64,000 bases of DNA from Tsukamurella tyrosinosolvens (GTDB taxonomy: Bacteria; Actinomycetota; Actinomycetes; Mycobacteriales; Mycobacteriaceae). The notes under the pieces were generated by a model, which saw nothing but the letters and a program-made list of their open reading frames with translations, had not been told where the DNA came from and searched no databases. Of the stretch, positions 22,799-32,282 are shown piece by piece (the first letter of the stretch is position 1; each line of letters begins with the position of its first letter). The translations under genes and the position numbers were made by a program. The stretch lies in assembly GCF_900104775.1 (NCBI RefSeq), contig NZ_FNSA01000003.1, positions 3,224,001 through 3,288,000 on the forward strand. The letters are read 5' to 3'.

Positions 22799-24772
22799 AT
22801 GCTCCGTCTCAGGTCGGCGGCCGCGGCCGCAGTCGCCATTCCCCTCGCGCTCACCGCGTGCGGTACCTCCGGTTCGGACGGCGGGCCGTCCGGCGGACCG
22901 TCGGCGGTGACGATCGCGGCGGGAGGCTGCGACGCGACCGCCCCGACCGGGACCATGTACCGGCCGTCGGCCGCGGCGTCCCCCAGCGGCCCGAAGGACA
23001 TCAGCACCAACCCCGAGGGCGCGTCCGGATACCGCTCCGGGCTGCCCGTGACGCACACCAAGGACTACGGCGTCGCCACCGCGAATCCGCTCGCCACGAA
23101 GGCGGCGTGCGAGGTGCTCGACCAGGGCGGCAGCGCGGCCGACGCGCTCGTCGCGGCGCAGACGGTGCTCGGCCTCGTCGAGCCGCAGTCCTCCGGCATC
23201 GCCGGCGGCGCGTTCCTGCTGTACTACGACGCGAAGACGAAGAAGGTGCAGGCCTACGACGGCCGCGAGACCGCACCCGCGGGCGCCGACGAGAACTACC
23301 TGCGCTGGATCTCACCGACCGATCGGACGGCGCCCCAGCCCGACGCCCGTTCCTCGGGCCGGGCGATCGGCGTCCCCGGCGCGCTCCGCCTCCTGGAGGC
23401 CGTCCACGGCGAGCACGGCAGCAAGACCTGGCGCGAGCTCTTCGATCCCGCCGTGAGGATCGCCGACGACGGCTTCGAGATCAGCCCGCGCCTGGCCGGC
23501 GCCATCGCCGACGAGGCGAAGAACTTCGCCAACGACGCGGAGCTGCGGGCCTACTTCCTCGAGCCCGACGGCGCGCCGAAGAAGGCGGGCGTCAAGCTCA
23601 CCAACCCCGCGTACGCGAAGACCCTGGGCGCCATCGCCTCCGAGGGCGCCAAGGCCTTCTACACGGGTCCGATCGCCGAGGCGATCGTCGCCTCGGTGCG
23701 CGACACCACCGGCGGCCGCACGGCGGGCACGATGACGGTGGAGGACCTCGCGCAGTACGCCGTGAAGACCCGCGAGGCCGTCTGCACCCCGTACCGCGAC
23801 CGCGAGCTGTGCGGCATGCCCGCCCCCTCGTCCGGCGGGATCACCGTGGCGCAGGCGCTCGGCATCCTCAACTCCTTCGACCTGTCGAAGCTCGGGCCCG
23901 ATGCGGTGCACGGCGGCGATCCCGGTCCCGACGGCGGCATCCCCACCGCGGAGGCCATCCACCTGATCTCCGAGGCCGAGCGCCTCGCCTACGCGGACCG
24001 CGACAAGTACATCGCCGACCCCGACTTCATCCCGCTGCCCGGCGGCTCCCCCGCCGCGCTGGTGAACCCCGCCTATCTCGAGGGCCGCGCCAAGCTGATC
24101 GACCGGAACAAGACCATGGGCACGGCGAAGCCTGGCGAGTTCCCCACCGCCACACCGGGCGTGACCACCACGCCCGAGCACGGCACCAGCCACATCACGG
24201 TGCTCGACAAGGCCGGCAACGTGGCGTCGATGACCACCACCGTCGAGTCGGCCTTCGGCTCGTACCACATGGTCGACGGCTTCCTGCTGAACAACCAGCT
24301 GACCGACTTCTCCGCGGAGCCCGCGGATTCGGCCGGGCTGCCGGTGGCGAACCGGGTTCAACCGAACAAGCGCCCCCGCAGCTCGATGTCGCCGACGATC
24401 CTCTTCGGCCGCGGCGCGGACGGTGCCCGCGGCGAGGCGATCGGCGCGCTGGGCTCTCCGGGCGGCGCGGTCATCATCCAGTACGTGATCAAGACGATCA
24501 TCGGTCTCACCGACTGGAAGCTGAACCCGCAGCAGGCCGTGGGTCTCGCGAACTTCGGCGCGGCCAACACGGCGAAGACGAACGTGGACAGCGCGCACCC
24601 GACGCTGAACACCGACGAGGGCCGCAAGGTCGTCGAGCAGCTGCGCGCCCTCGGGCACACGCTGAACCTCGCACCGCAGGTGTCCGGGCTCTCGGCGATC
24701 GTCAAGCAGGGCGACGTGTACGCCGGCGGCGCCGACCCGCGCCGCGAGGGGGTTGTGCTCGGCGGCAGCTGA
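22799..24772 (+). CDS. ggt: Gamma-glutamyltransferase, lipoprotein form
   Basis: A 657-residue Ntn-hydrolase that cleaves glutathione and other gamma-glutamyl compounds outside the membrane. A lipobox LTAC places the lipidated Cys at residue 21. The family start GMVATANPLAT-like stretch appears as YGVATANPLATKAACEVL. The autocatalytic Thr is T463 in EHGTSHITVLDKAGN, which would become the N-terminus of the small subunit, and SSMSPTI with the GSPGG oxyanion loop follow. The ATG has GGAGG five bases upstream and a possible -10 (TAGGTT, 22764-22769). A possible role is glutathione salvage. Confidence 0.94.
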   Translation: MLRLRSAAAAAVAIPLALTACGTSGSDGGPSGGPSAVTIAAGGCDATAPTGTMYRPSAAASPSGPKDISTNPEGASGYRSGLPVTHTKDYGVATANPLATKAACEVLDQGGSAADALVAAQTVLGLVEPQSSGIAGGAFLLYYDAKTKKVQAYDGRETAPAGADENYLRWISPTDRTAPQPDARSSGRAIGVPGALRLLEAVHGEHGSKTWRELFDPAVRIADDGFEISPRLAGAIADEAKNFANDAELRAYFLEPDGAPKKAGVKLTNPAYAKTLGAIASEGAKAFYTGPIAEAIVASVRDTTGGRTAGTMTVEDLAQYAVKTREAVCTPYRDRELCGMPAPSSGGITVAQALGILNSFDLSKLGPDAVHGGDPGPDGGIPTAEAIHLISEAERLAYADRDKYIADPDFIPLPGGSPAALVNPAYLEGRAKLIDRNKTMGTAKPGEFPTATPGVTTTPEHGTSHITVLDKAGNVASMTTTVESAFGSYHMVDGFLLNNQLTDFSAEPADSAGLPVANRVQPNKRPRSSMSPTILFGRGADGARGEAIGALGSPGGAVIIQYVIKTIIGLTDWKLNPQQAVGLANFGAANTAKTNVDSAHPTLNTDEGRKVVEQLRALGHTLNLAPQVSGLSAIVKQGDVYAGGADPRREGVVLGGS

Positions 24773-24826
24773 TCCGAACCCCGGAGCTCACTGGCCCGGT
24801 CCAAGCGCCACGCAAGGCACCGCGCC

Positions 24827-24832
24827 TACGAT
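24827..24832 (+). promoter_or_regulatory. Candidate -10 of a leaderless promoter
   Basis: TACGAT is followed by exactly six bases and then the ATG at 24839, the classic geometry of a leaderless mycobacterial-type transcript; no ribosome site precedes the start. Confidence 0.5.
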
Positions 24833-24838
24833 CTCGGC

Positions 24839-25423
24839 ATGGGAATGAAGTGCAACTTCGTCGTCGCGTGCCGATCCGATCCGGCGGATAGGCTTCGGAA
24901 CCTGCCGCCGCTGGACGTCGACGCGAGCGATGCCCTGGCGACCGCGGTCCTCGGCAAGCGTTCCTGGGGCCGATCGCGTCGATCGCACCGGACAGGTGAT
25001 CTCTCTGTCGACGTCTACCCCAAGGACGGCGAGATCGCGGTGGCGGTCTACGGCGACCTCGTCATCGTCGCCAGCGACGACGTGCTGTCCTGGTTCGAGC
25101 AGACCGTCGAGGGCTGGGGCGTGGCGCTGATCGACGACTACGACGCGGACGTGTTCGTACTCCATTCCGTCGTCGACATGGGATGCTTCGCCGCCTGGCG
25201 CGGCGGAGAACTGATCCGGTCGTTCGCCGGCTCGAGTGACGACGGGGTGATCGTCGACGAAGGCGGAAGGCTGCCGTTCGAACGCGACCTCCACGGTGAG
25301 GACGACGATTTCGGCTGGATCACCGAGAACGCCATCCTCGATCGCCTCGGGTACTGCTACGAAGGTCCGTACTCCGCGGACAACATCGATCCGGCGACTG
25401 TGCCGCTCCTCGTCTACCGCTGA
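24839..25423 (+). CDS. Uncharacterised acidic protein (resembles DUF6928)
   Basis: A soluble 194-residue protein with no signal peptide or membrane segment. It starts MGMKCNFVVACRSDPADRL, a pattern recalled from actinobacterial DUF6928 proteins, and has several alternating strand/acidic-loop units (DVYPKDGEIAVAVYGDLVIVAS; FVLHSVVDMGCFAAWRGGELIRSF). No catalytic motif is visible. The start is supported by a -10 placed for leaderless transcription; a second ATG two codons on is possible. It overlaps the convergent ABC ATPase gene by ten bases. Confidence 0.6.
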   Translation: MGMKCNFVVACRSDPADRLRNLPPLDVDASDALATAVLGKRSWGRSRRSHRTGDLSVDVYPKDGEIAVAVYGDLVIVASDDVLSWFEQTVEGWGVALIDDYDADVFVLHSVVDMGCFAAWRGGELIRSFAGSSDDGVIVDEGGRLPFERDLHGEDDDFGWITENAILDRLGYCYEGPYSADNIDPATVPLLVYR

Positions 25424-26475
25424 GCCGCGGGCGATTCGAGGATCACGGCCTCCCCCACGACGTGCAGCCGCACCTCATCGCCGGGCGCGGGCAGCTCGGT
25501 GCTCGGGTGCCGGATCTCGATGCCCGCACCGTCGGCGAGCGTCAGGCCCACGGTGGCGTCCGGCCCGAAGAACTCGACCCGGACGACGGTGGCGGGCACC
25601 CCCTCCCCCGCGATCCGGATCTGCTCGGGGCGCAACAGCAGTGGCACCGGGCCGGGCGCGGCGGCACCGTCGGCCCCGGCGACGGGGATCCGCCCCAGCA
25701 CCGTCTCGGCCACGGCGCCGTCGAGCGCACCGTCGAGCACGACGACGTCGCCGAGGAACCGCGCGACGGCCTCCGACGCGGGGCGCGCGTAGACCCGCGC
25801 GGGCGGACCGACCTGCTCCAGGGCGCCGCCGCGGAGCACCGCGACCTGGTCGGCGAAGGAGAGGGCCTCCGCCTGGTCGTGGGTGACGAGCACGGTGGTG
25901 ATGCCCGCGGCGCCGAGGACGTCGGCGACGGCGGCGCGGGTCGCGACCCGCAGGCCCGCGTCGAGGGCCGAGAAGGACTCATCGAGCAGCATGATCCGCG
26001 GGCTCCCCGCGAGCGCCCGTGCGAGCGCGACGCGCTGCTGCTGGCCGCCGGACAGCTCGTGCGGATAGCGCCGCGCGAGCGCGGGATCCAGCGAGACAGT
26101 CTCCAGGAGTTCCTCGACCCGGCCGGCGGCGGCACGCCGGCGCACGGGCAGCGATGCCCCCATCCCGAAGGCGATGTTGCGCGCGACGGAGAGGTGCGGG
26201 AACAGCGCGCCGTCCTGCGCGACGTAGCCCACGGCGCGGCGGTGCGCGGCGACCCACGCGGAGTCCGAGGCGAGGTCGCGGTCGCCGAGCCGGACCGACC
26301 CGGCGTCGGGCCGCGCGAAGCCCGCGACGAGGCGCAGCAGCGTGGTCTTGCCCGATCCGGAGGGCCCGACCACGGCGGTGATCGAGCCGGCGGGCACCGT
26401 CAGGTCGACGTCCCGCAGCACGGTGTCGGCGCCGTACCGCTTGGTGAGCCCGCGCAGGGCGAGTTCGGTACTCAT
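25414..26475 (-). CDS. ABC transporter ATPase, ferric-iron (FbpC) type
   Basis: A 353-residue ATPase energising the permease encoded just upstream. Walker A GPSGSGKTT (residues 37-45), the signature LSGGQQQRVALARAL (from 141), Walker B LLDES (163-167, Ser where Pro is usual, Glu retained), and the switch His in VTHDQAEAL are present. A C-terminal TOBE-like domain (RPEQIRIAGEG onward) is typical of FbpC/PotA-type importers. Its ATG overlaps the permease stop (ATGA). Operon order is substrate-binding protein, permease, ATPase. Confidence 0.92.
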   Translation of the reverse strand: MSTELALRGLTKRYGADTVLRDVDLTVPAGSITAVVGPSGSGKTTLLRLVAGFARPDAGSVRLGDRDLASDSAWVAAHRRAVGYVAQDGALFPHLSVARNIAFGMGASLPVRRRAAAGRVEELLETVSLDPALARRYPHELSGGQQQRVALARALAGSPRIMLLDESFSALDAGLRVATRAAVADVLGAAGITTVLVTHDQAEALSFADQVAVLRGGALEQVGPPARVYARPASEAVARFLGDVVVLDGALDGAVAETVLGRIPVAGADGAAAPGPVPLLLRPEQIRIAGEGVPATVVRVEFFGPDATVGLTLADGAGIEIRHPSTELPAPGDEVRLHVVGEAVILESPAAQR

Positions 26476-27953
26476 GCAGCTCCTCTCGTCCGAGTGGCGC
26501 GTCCGGCGGCCCGTCGGGACTGGCGGAACAGCAGGTAGGTGGTGGGCAGCGACAGGAGCACCATCGCCATGGCGTAGGGCGCGGCGCCGGGATAGTCGAT
26601 CTCGCTACTGCGCGCCCAGAACTCCGTCGCGAGGGTGCGAGTGCCGTTGGGCGCCAGGATCAGCGTCGCGGTCAGCTCGTTGGTGACGGCGAGGAAGACG
26701 AGGGCCGCGCCCGCCGCGGAGGCGGGAGCGGTGAGCCGGAGGGTGATGCGCGCGAACGCGATCGGCGGCGGCGCACCGAGGGCGCGGGCCGCCTCCTCCA
26801 GCGAGACCGGCGCCTGCGCCAGCCCGGCCCGCAGGCCCACGGCGGCGCGCGGGAGGAACAGCAGCACGTACGCGAGGATCAGCACCGTCGCGCTCTGATA
26901 GAGGTCGGGAAGCGCGCGGATCGAGACGGTGACCAGCGCCAGGCCGATGACGATGCCGGGCATCGCGCTGCTCACGTACGTCGACGCCTCGAGCGTCCGG
27001 GTGATCCGGTTCGGCCGGCGCACGGCGAGGTAGGCGAGCGGGAAGGCGGCGGCGACGGTGAGCACGGCGGTCGCCGCCCCGTAGCCCAGCGACGTGCCGA
27101 GCGCCCCGAGGAGATCGGCCGGCACCGTCTGCGCAGCCCCGCGCACGGTCCACCGCACGACGAACCACAACGGGAGCCCGAGGGCCGCGCCCACCAGCGC
27201 CAGGAGCGCGAGCTGCGCCCCGGCCTGGTAGCCGCCCAACGGGATCCGCTCCGGCGTCGCAACCGCGCCCGAGCCGACCCGCGCGTAGCGGGCCCGGCCG
27301 CGCGCGGCCACCTCGGCGAGGAGCAGGAACAGGCACAGCAGCGCCAGCACCCCGGCGAGCATCGACCCGGCGGTGCCGTTGAAGGTCGACTGGTACTGGA
27401 CCATGATCGCAGTGGTGAAGGTGTCGAACCGGATCATGGCGAACGCCCCGTACTCGGCGAGCAGGTGCAGCGCCACGAGCACGGCCCCACCGAGGGCGGC
27501 GAGCCGCAACTGCGGGAGCACGACCCGGGCGAACACCGCCCACCGGCCGAGGCCGAGCGCGGCGGCGGACTCCTCGAGCGCGGGGTCGAGGCGGCTCAGC
27601 GCCGCCGCGACCGGGATGTAGACGAGCGGGTAGTAGAACAGGACGGCGATGAGGACGCCCGACCACAGACCTCCCAGCGACGGGATCGCGGAGACCCAGC
27701 CGTAGCTGCCGACGAACGCGGGGATCGCGAGCGGCGCCGCCAGGAGCAGCGACCACGCGCGGCGTCCCCACAGCGCGGTCCGCTCGACCAGCCAGGCGCC
27801 GCCGACGCCGACGATCACGCTGAGCGGCACGGCGATCACCGTGAGGAGCACGGTGTTGGAGAGGAGTTCGGCGACGCGGGGCCGGAACACGAGCCGGGCG
27901 GATTCCGCCCAGCCCGTATCGATCGTCGTGTAGACGACGAAGCCCAGCGGCAC
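26472..27953 (-). CDS. ABC transporter permease, fused two-domain FbpB type
   Basis: A 493-residue membrane protein with two binding-protein-dependent transport modules and roughly a dozen helices, as in FbpB/SfuB iron permeases. EAA-loop-like segments appear at ALEESAAALGLGRWAVFARVVLP and SLEEAARALGAPPPIAFARITL. The annotated GTG at 27953 starts midway through what looks like the first helix: the 16 codons upstream encode an unbroken hydrophobic run with no ATG, GTG or TTG. A CTG at 28001 overlapping the upstream TGA is a plausible true start. Confidence 0.9.
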   Translation of the reverse strand: MPLGFVVYTTIDTGWAESARLVFRPRVAELLSNTVLLTVIAVPLSVIVGVGGAWLVERTALWGRRAWSLLLAAPLAIPAFVGSYGWVSAIPSLGGLWSGVLIAVLFYYPLVYIPVAAALSRLDPALEESAAALGLGRWAVFARVVLPQLRLAALGGAVLVALHLLAEYGAFAMIRFDTFTTAIMVQYQSTFNGTAGSMLAGVLALLCLFLLLAEVAARGRARYARVGSGAVATPERIPLGGYQAGAQLALLALVGAALGLPLWFVVRWTVRGAAQTVPADLLGALGTSLGYGAATAVLTVAAAFPLAYLAVRRPNRITRTLEASTYVSSAMPGIVIGLALVTVSIRALPDLYQSATVLILAYVLLFLPRAAVGLRAGLAQAPVSLEEAARALGAPPPIAFARITLRLTAPASAAGAALVFLAVTNELTATLILAPNGTRTLATEFWARSSEIDYPGAAPYAMAMVLLSLPTTYLLFRQSRRAAGRATRTRGAA

Positions 27954-27997
27954 CGCCGCGACCGCCGCCAGAGCGGCGGCCGCGAGGGTGAGCAGCC

Positions 27998-29044
27998 TCA
28001 GAGCAGGCCCGCCTCGGTCATCAGGGTCACGACCTGCGGGCCGTTGAGCTTGGCCGGGTCGACCGTCGGGGCCTGGAGGTCCGCCATCGGGACGAGCTTC
28101 GGGTTGGCCGGAACGTCCGAAGCCACCGGGTACTCGAAGGACGTGCCCTTCTCGAGCACCTCCTGGCCGGCCTTGGAGGTGATGAACTTGAGCAGCTGCT
28201 GGGCCTGCGCCTGCTTCTTCGACGACTTCAGCACGCCACCGCCGGAGATCGAGACGAAGGCGCCCGGGTCCTGGTTCTTGAAGTAGTGGGTGCCCACGTT
28301 GCCGGAGTTCTCGCCGGTCTTGGCCTGGTCGCCGTAGAAGTAGTAGTGGTAGATCAGAGCGGTGTCGACCTCACCGGCGTTGACGGCCTTCATGGCGGCG
28401 CCGTTGCCCTTGTACTCCTTGGCGTTGTCCTTCATCGCCTTCAGCCAGTCCTTCGTGGCCTGCTCGCCCTTGAGCTGCAGGTACGCCGAGACGATCGCCT
28501 GGAAGTCCGCGCCCGAGGGCGACGCGCTCCAGCGCCCCTTCCACTCCGGCATCGCGAGGTCGGCCATCGACTTCGGCAGCTGCTCGGGCGTCACCTTGCG
28601 CTTGTCGTAGACCAGTACCGTCGAGCGGGCCGCGATGCCCGTCCACTTGCCCGTGGACGGCTTGAGGCCGTTGCCGACCTGCGCGAGCGTCGCCGGGTCG
28701 ACGTCGGCGAAGAGGCCCTTGTTCTCGACCTGGGTCATGGCGGGCGAGTTCTCGGTGAGGAAGACGTCGGCGGGCGAGCGGTCGCCCTCGGCGATGATCT
28801 GCTGCGCCAGTTCGGAATCCTTGCCCTGCCGGATGGTGACCTTGATGCCGGTCTCCGCCGTGAACTTCTCCACCCACTCCTTGGTGAGGGTGTCGTGCTG
28901 GGCGTTGTAGAGGGTCAGGTCGCCGCCCGCCGCGGTGGAGCTCGACGGTGCCGCACCGTCGCCGCTCGACCCGCAGGCCGTGATCGTGAGGGAGGCCACC
29001 GCCACCAGTGCGGCGGCCAGGGTGGAGCGCTTGCGCAACGACAT
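27998..29044 (-). CDS. Iron-type ABC substrate-binding lipoprotein (FbpA/FutA-like)
   Basis: A 348-residue periplasmic-binding-type lipoprotein. TITAC makes Cys24 the lipidation site. DLTLYNAQHDTL starts the first domain, and the Tyr cluster YHYYFYGDQ (Y232, Y234, Y235, Y237) is the hallmark of the ferric-iron ligands in FbpA/FutA proteins. AAAAGGA precedes ATG 29044; an in-frame start 12 codons earlier lacks a signal-peptide pattern. First gene of the iron ABC operon, preceded by a candidate IdeR/DtxR box at 29093-29111. Confidence 0.92.
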   Translation of the reverse strand: MSLRKRSTLAAALVAVASLTITACGSSGDGAAPSSSTAAGGDLTLYNAQHDTLTKEWVEKFTAETGIKVTIRQGKDSELAQQIIAEGDRSPADVFLTENSPAMTQVENKGLFADVDPATLAQVGNGLKPSTGKWTGIAARSTVLVYDKRKVTPEQLPKSMADLAMPEWKGRWSASPSGADFQAIVSAYLQLKGEQATKDWLKAMKDNAKEYKGNGAAMKAVNAGEVDTALIYHYYFYGDQAKTGENSGNVGTHYFKNQDPGAFVSISGGGVLKSSKKQAQAQQLLKFITSKAGQEVLEKGTSFEYPVASDVPANPKLVPMADLQAPTVDPAKLNGPQVVTLMTEAGLL

Positions 29045-29092
29045 CGTCGAATCCTTTTCTTGAGCAACGAAATCACTCACGACGGGCGAGAG

Positions 29093-29111
29093 TAAGGCGA
29101 CGCTACACTAA
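29093..29111 (-). promoter_or_regulatory. Candidate IdeR/DtxR iron box
   Basis: On the minus strand the 19 bases read TTAGTGTAGCGTCGCCTTA. Against the DtxR/IdeR consensus TTAGGTTAGSCTAACCTAA, 13 of 19 positions agree, including both outer arms (TTAG and CCT-A) and the inner TAG. It lies 48 bases upstream of the ferric substrate-binding protein start, where Fe-loaded repressor would block transcription. Confidence 0.5.
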
Positions 29112-29150
29112 GCCCGACGAGATGGGGAGCAACCGGACATACCTGACGCG

Positions 29151-30218
29151 TCAGAGAACCAGGACCGCGGCGACCGTCGCGGGGACGGCGAGCAACACGC
29201 CGTGGAACGCGAACCGTCGGGCGGAGATCCGCACGCCCGCGCGGGCGCACCGCTCGCGCCAGAGCAGCGTCGCGAGCGAGGCCCACAGGGTGACGATCGG
29301 CGCCACGCCGACGCCGACGAGCAGAGCCATGAGCCGCAGCGGGTCGCCGGCGGCGACGGGCTCGAGGGCCAGGTACGCGGGCAGGTTGTTCACCCCGTTC
29401 GCGGCGAGCGCCCCGACGCCCGCCACCCGCAACAGGTCCGACGGTGCCGTGCCCGCCCCCGCGACCTCGCGCAGGACACCCTCGAGCCCGACCGCGAGGA
29501 GCACCTGGACCGCGGCGAAGACGGCCGCCAGGATCAGCACCATCCGCCACGGCACCACGATGTCGCGGAGCCGCTGCGGCGACCGGGCCGCGAGGGTCGC
29601 CACCAGGACCAGGGCCGCCACCGTCGACGCCGCGGCGGGCGGGACACCGAGCGCGAACGCCGGACCCAGCGCGAGGCAGACGACGGCCGCGACGCCGAAC
29701 AGGACGCGGTCGGAGGGTTGCTCGAAGCCGGGGATCTCGTAGCGGCCGCGCAGGTCCCGGCGGTGCAGCAGCCACAGCACGACGACGGTGACCGCGATCG
29801 CCGCCACCGCGGGCCGCCAGGAGAGGGCGACGTAGGCCCGCACGCCGCCCTCGAGGTGGTAGACGGCGAGCAGGTTGGTGAGGTTCGAGACCGGCAGCAG
29901 GAGCGAGGCGGTGTTCGCGAGCCAGACCGTGGTCATCGCGAAGGGCAGGGGCGCCATCCCGAGGCGCGTCGCCGCCGCCAGCACGACGGGGGTCAGCAGC
30001 ACCGCCGTCGTGTCCAGGCTGAGCACGATGGTCGCCGCGCACGCCGCCGCCACGACACAGAGCCACATGAGTACCACGCGGCCGCCTCCGAGCCGGGCGG
30101 CGAGCACGCCCAGGGCGTCGAAGAACCCGGCGAGCTGGGCGACCTCGGCGACCACGGTGATGGCGAGGAGGAAGACGAGAACGGGCGCGACCTGCGCCAC
30201 CACGTCGGTCGCGTTCAC
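29151..30218 (-). CDS. ArsB/NhaD-like ion transporter superfamily permease
   Basis: A 355-residue integral membrane protein of about ten helices. Two related halves are suggested by [18 protein letters not shown] with [14 protein letters not shown], and by [15 protein letters not shown]; these Asp/Thr and Asn-rich re-entrant motifs are typical of ArsB/NhaD/SLC13-type carriers. The ion is unknown; arsenite or an organic anion are possibilities, and no ars regulator or reductase is adjacent. The GTG start overlaps the uvrC stop (GTGA), so it is translated downstream of uvrC, an odd partner. Confidence 0.8.
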   Translation of the reverse strand: MNATDVVAQVAPVLVFLLAITVVAEVAQLAGFFDALGVLAARLGGGRVVLMWLCVVAAACAATIVLSLDTTAVLLTPVVLAAATRLGMAPLPFAMTTVWLANTASLLLPVSNLTNLLAVYHLEGGVRAYVALSWRPAVAAIAVTVVVLWLLHRRDLRGRYEIPGFEQPSDRVLFGVAAVVCLALGPAFALGVPPAAASTVAALVLVATLAARSPQRLRDIVVPWRMVLILAAVFAAVQVLLAVGLEGVLREVAGAGTAPSDLLRVAGVGALAANGVNNLPAYLALEPVAAGDPLRLMALLVGVGVAPIVTLWASLATLLWRERCARAGVRISARRFAFHGVLLAVPATVAAVLVL

Positions 30219-32215
30219 GCGCCGTCGGTGCGCAGGCCGTCGAGCACGGTGCGGGCCGTGGTCATCCCGATCCCGGGCACCTCGACGATCTCCTCGAGGC
30301 TGGCCTCGCGGAGCTTGGTGACGGAGCCGAAGTGCTGCAGCAGCGCGGTCTTCCGGGTATCGCCGAGCCCGGGTATCGCGTCGAGCGCGCTCGCCGTCAT
30401 CCGCTTGGACCGTTTGCTGCGGTGGAAGGAGATCGCGAACCGGTGCGCCTCGTCGCGCACCCGCTGCAGCAGGAACAGCGCGTCCGAACTGCGCGGCAGG
30501 ATCACCGGGTCCTCGTCCCCCGGCACCCACACCTCCTCGAGCCGCTTCGCGAGGCCGACCACGGCCACGTCGGTCACGCCGAGCTCGTCGAGGACCTCCT
30601 GCGCGGCGGCCGCCTGGGGCGCGCCACCGTCGACCACGAAGAGGTTGGGCGGGTACGCGAACCGGCGCGGGCGCCCCGTCTGCGGGTCGAGCGCTGCCTC
30701 GGGGGCGAGGTCTCCCCCGTTGTCGTCGGCGACGTCTTCCCCGCCGGTGCCCTCCGCCTCGGCCTGCCGGGCGTCCGCCCGGTGGCGCAGGAAGCGGCGA
30801 CGGGTGACCTCGGCGATCGACGCGACGTCGTCGCTGTGGCCGTCGCCCGCGGCCTCCTTGATCCCGTAGTGCCGGTAGTCGGACTTCTTCGCCAGGCCGT
30901 CCTCGAAGACGACGAGCGAGGCAACGACATCGGAGCCCTGGATGTGGCTGATGTCGACGCACTCGATGCGCAGCGGCGCCTCGTCGAGGTCCAGCGCGTC
31001 CTGGAGCCCCTGCAGCGCCGCCGAGCGGGCCGTGAGGTCGCCGGAGCGCTTGAGCTTGTGCTGGTGCAGGGCCTCGACGGCGTTGCGCTCCACCGTTTCC
31101 ATGAGCGTGCGCTTGTCGCCGCGCTGCGGAATCCGCAGCGAGACCCGGGCGCCGCGCAGCCCGGTGAGCCAGTCCTGCAGCTCGTCCGCGTCGTCCGGCA
31201 GCACGGGGACGAGGACCTCGCGCGGCACGGGGTTGGCGGCGCCGTCGCCCGACTGCTTCGCACGCTCGACCTCCTCGCCGTAGAACTGCGTGACGAACTG
31301 CTCCAGCAGCTCGGCGTGCTCGTTCTGCTCCGCATCGCCCGGCTTCTCCACCACCCAGCCGCGCTGCCCGCGGACACGCCCGCCGCGGACGTGGAAGATC
31401 TGCACCGCCGCCTCGAGGTCGTCGGCGGAGAAGGCGATCACGTCGGCGTCGGTGCCGTCGCCGAGCACCACGGCCTGCTTCTCGACGGCCTTGCGCAGCG
31501 CCGCCACGTCGTCGCGCAGGCGCGCGGCGCGCTCGAAGTCGAGGTCCTCGCTGGCGCCGAGCATGTCGTTCTCGAGCTGCTTGATGAGGTTGTCGGTCTT
31601 GCCGGCGAGGAAGTCGCAGAAGTCCTCGACGATCTGTCGGTGCTCCGCCGCGCTGACCTTGCCGACGCAGGGCGCGGAGCACTTGTCGATGTACCCGAGC
31701 AGGCACGGGCGGCCCATCTGGTTGTGCCGCTTGAAGACCCCGGCCGAGCAGGTGCGCGCGGGGAAGACGCGCAGCAGCAGGTCCAGCGTCTCGCGGATGG
31801 CCCAGGCGTGGCTGTACGGCCCGAAGTAGCGCACGCCCTTGCGCCGGGGCCCGCGGTAGACGTAGAGCCGCGGGTACTCCTCGTTGAGGGTGACCGCCAG
31901 CATCGGGTAGGTCTTGTCGTCCCGGTAGCGGACGTTGAACTGCGGGTCGAACTCCTTGATCCAGTTGTACTCGAGCTGCAGCGCCTCGACCTCGGTGCCC
32001 ACGACGGTCCACTCGACGGACGCGGCGGTGGTGACCATCTGGTACGTCCGCGGGTGCAGGCCGTAGACGTCGGCGAAGTAGGAGTTGAGGCGGCTGCGCA
32101 GGGACTTCGCCTTGCCCACGTAGATGACGCGGCCGTGCTTGTCCCGGAACTTGTACACGCCGGGCTGCGTGGGGATGGTGCCCGGTGCGGGACGGTAACT
32201 CTGCGGATCGGCCAC
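30215..32215 (-). CDS. uvrC: Excinuclease ABC subunit C
   Basis: UvrC makes both incisions in nucleotide excision repair. The 666 residues show the GIY-YIG nuclease domain ([22 protein letters not shown]), a Cys-containing segment ([13 protein letters not shown]), the UVR motif for UvrB binding ([20 protein letters not shown]), the RNase H-like nuclease ([27 protein letters not shown]) and two C-terminal helix-hairpin-helix motifs. GTG at 32215. A Glu/Asp-rich insertion near residues 480-520 enlarges the protein slightly. Confidence 0.97.
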   Translation of the reverse strand: MADPQSYRPAPGTIPTQPGVYKFRDKHGRVIYVGKAKSLRSRLNSYFADVYGLHPRTYQMVTTAASVEWTVVGTEVEALQLEYNWIKEFDPQFNVRYRDDKTYPMLAVTLNEEYPRLYVYRGPRRKGVRYFGPYSHAWAIRETLDLLLRVFPARTCSAGVFKRHNQMGRPCLLGYIDKCSAPCVGKVSAAEHRQIVEDFCDFLAGKTDNLIKQLENDMLGASEDLDFERAARLRDDVAALRKAVEKQAVVLGDGTDADVIAFSADDLEAAVQIFHVRGGRVRGQRGWVVEKPGDAEQNEHAELLEQFVTQFYGEEVERAKQSGDGAANPVPREVLVPVLPDDADELQDWLTGLRGARVSLRIPQRGDKRTLMETVERNAVEALHQHKLKRSGDLTARSAALQGLQDALDLDEAPLRIECVDISHIQGSDVVASLVVFEDGLAKKSDYRHYGIKEAAGDGHSDDVASIAEVTRRRFLRHRADARQAEAEGTGGEDVADDNGGDLAPEAALDPQTGRPRRFAYPPNLFVVDGGAPQAAAAQEVLDELGVTDVAVVGLAKRLEEVWVPGDEDPVILPRSSDALFLLQRVRDEAHRFAISFHRSKRSKRMTASALDAIPGLGDTRKTALLQHFGSVTKLREASLEEIVEVPGIGMTTARTVLDGLRTDGA

Positions 32216-32282
32216 CCGTCCAGATTAGGACGGGTGGCCGACAGGTTCGGGTGCGGGCGGGCGGGGCGCCGGCCGATGGGCG

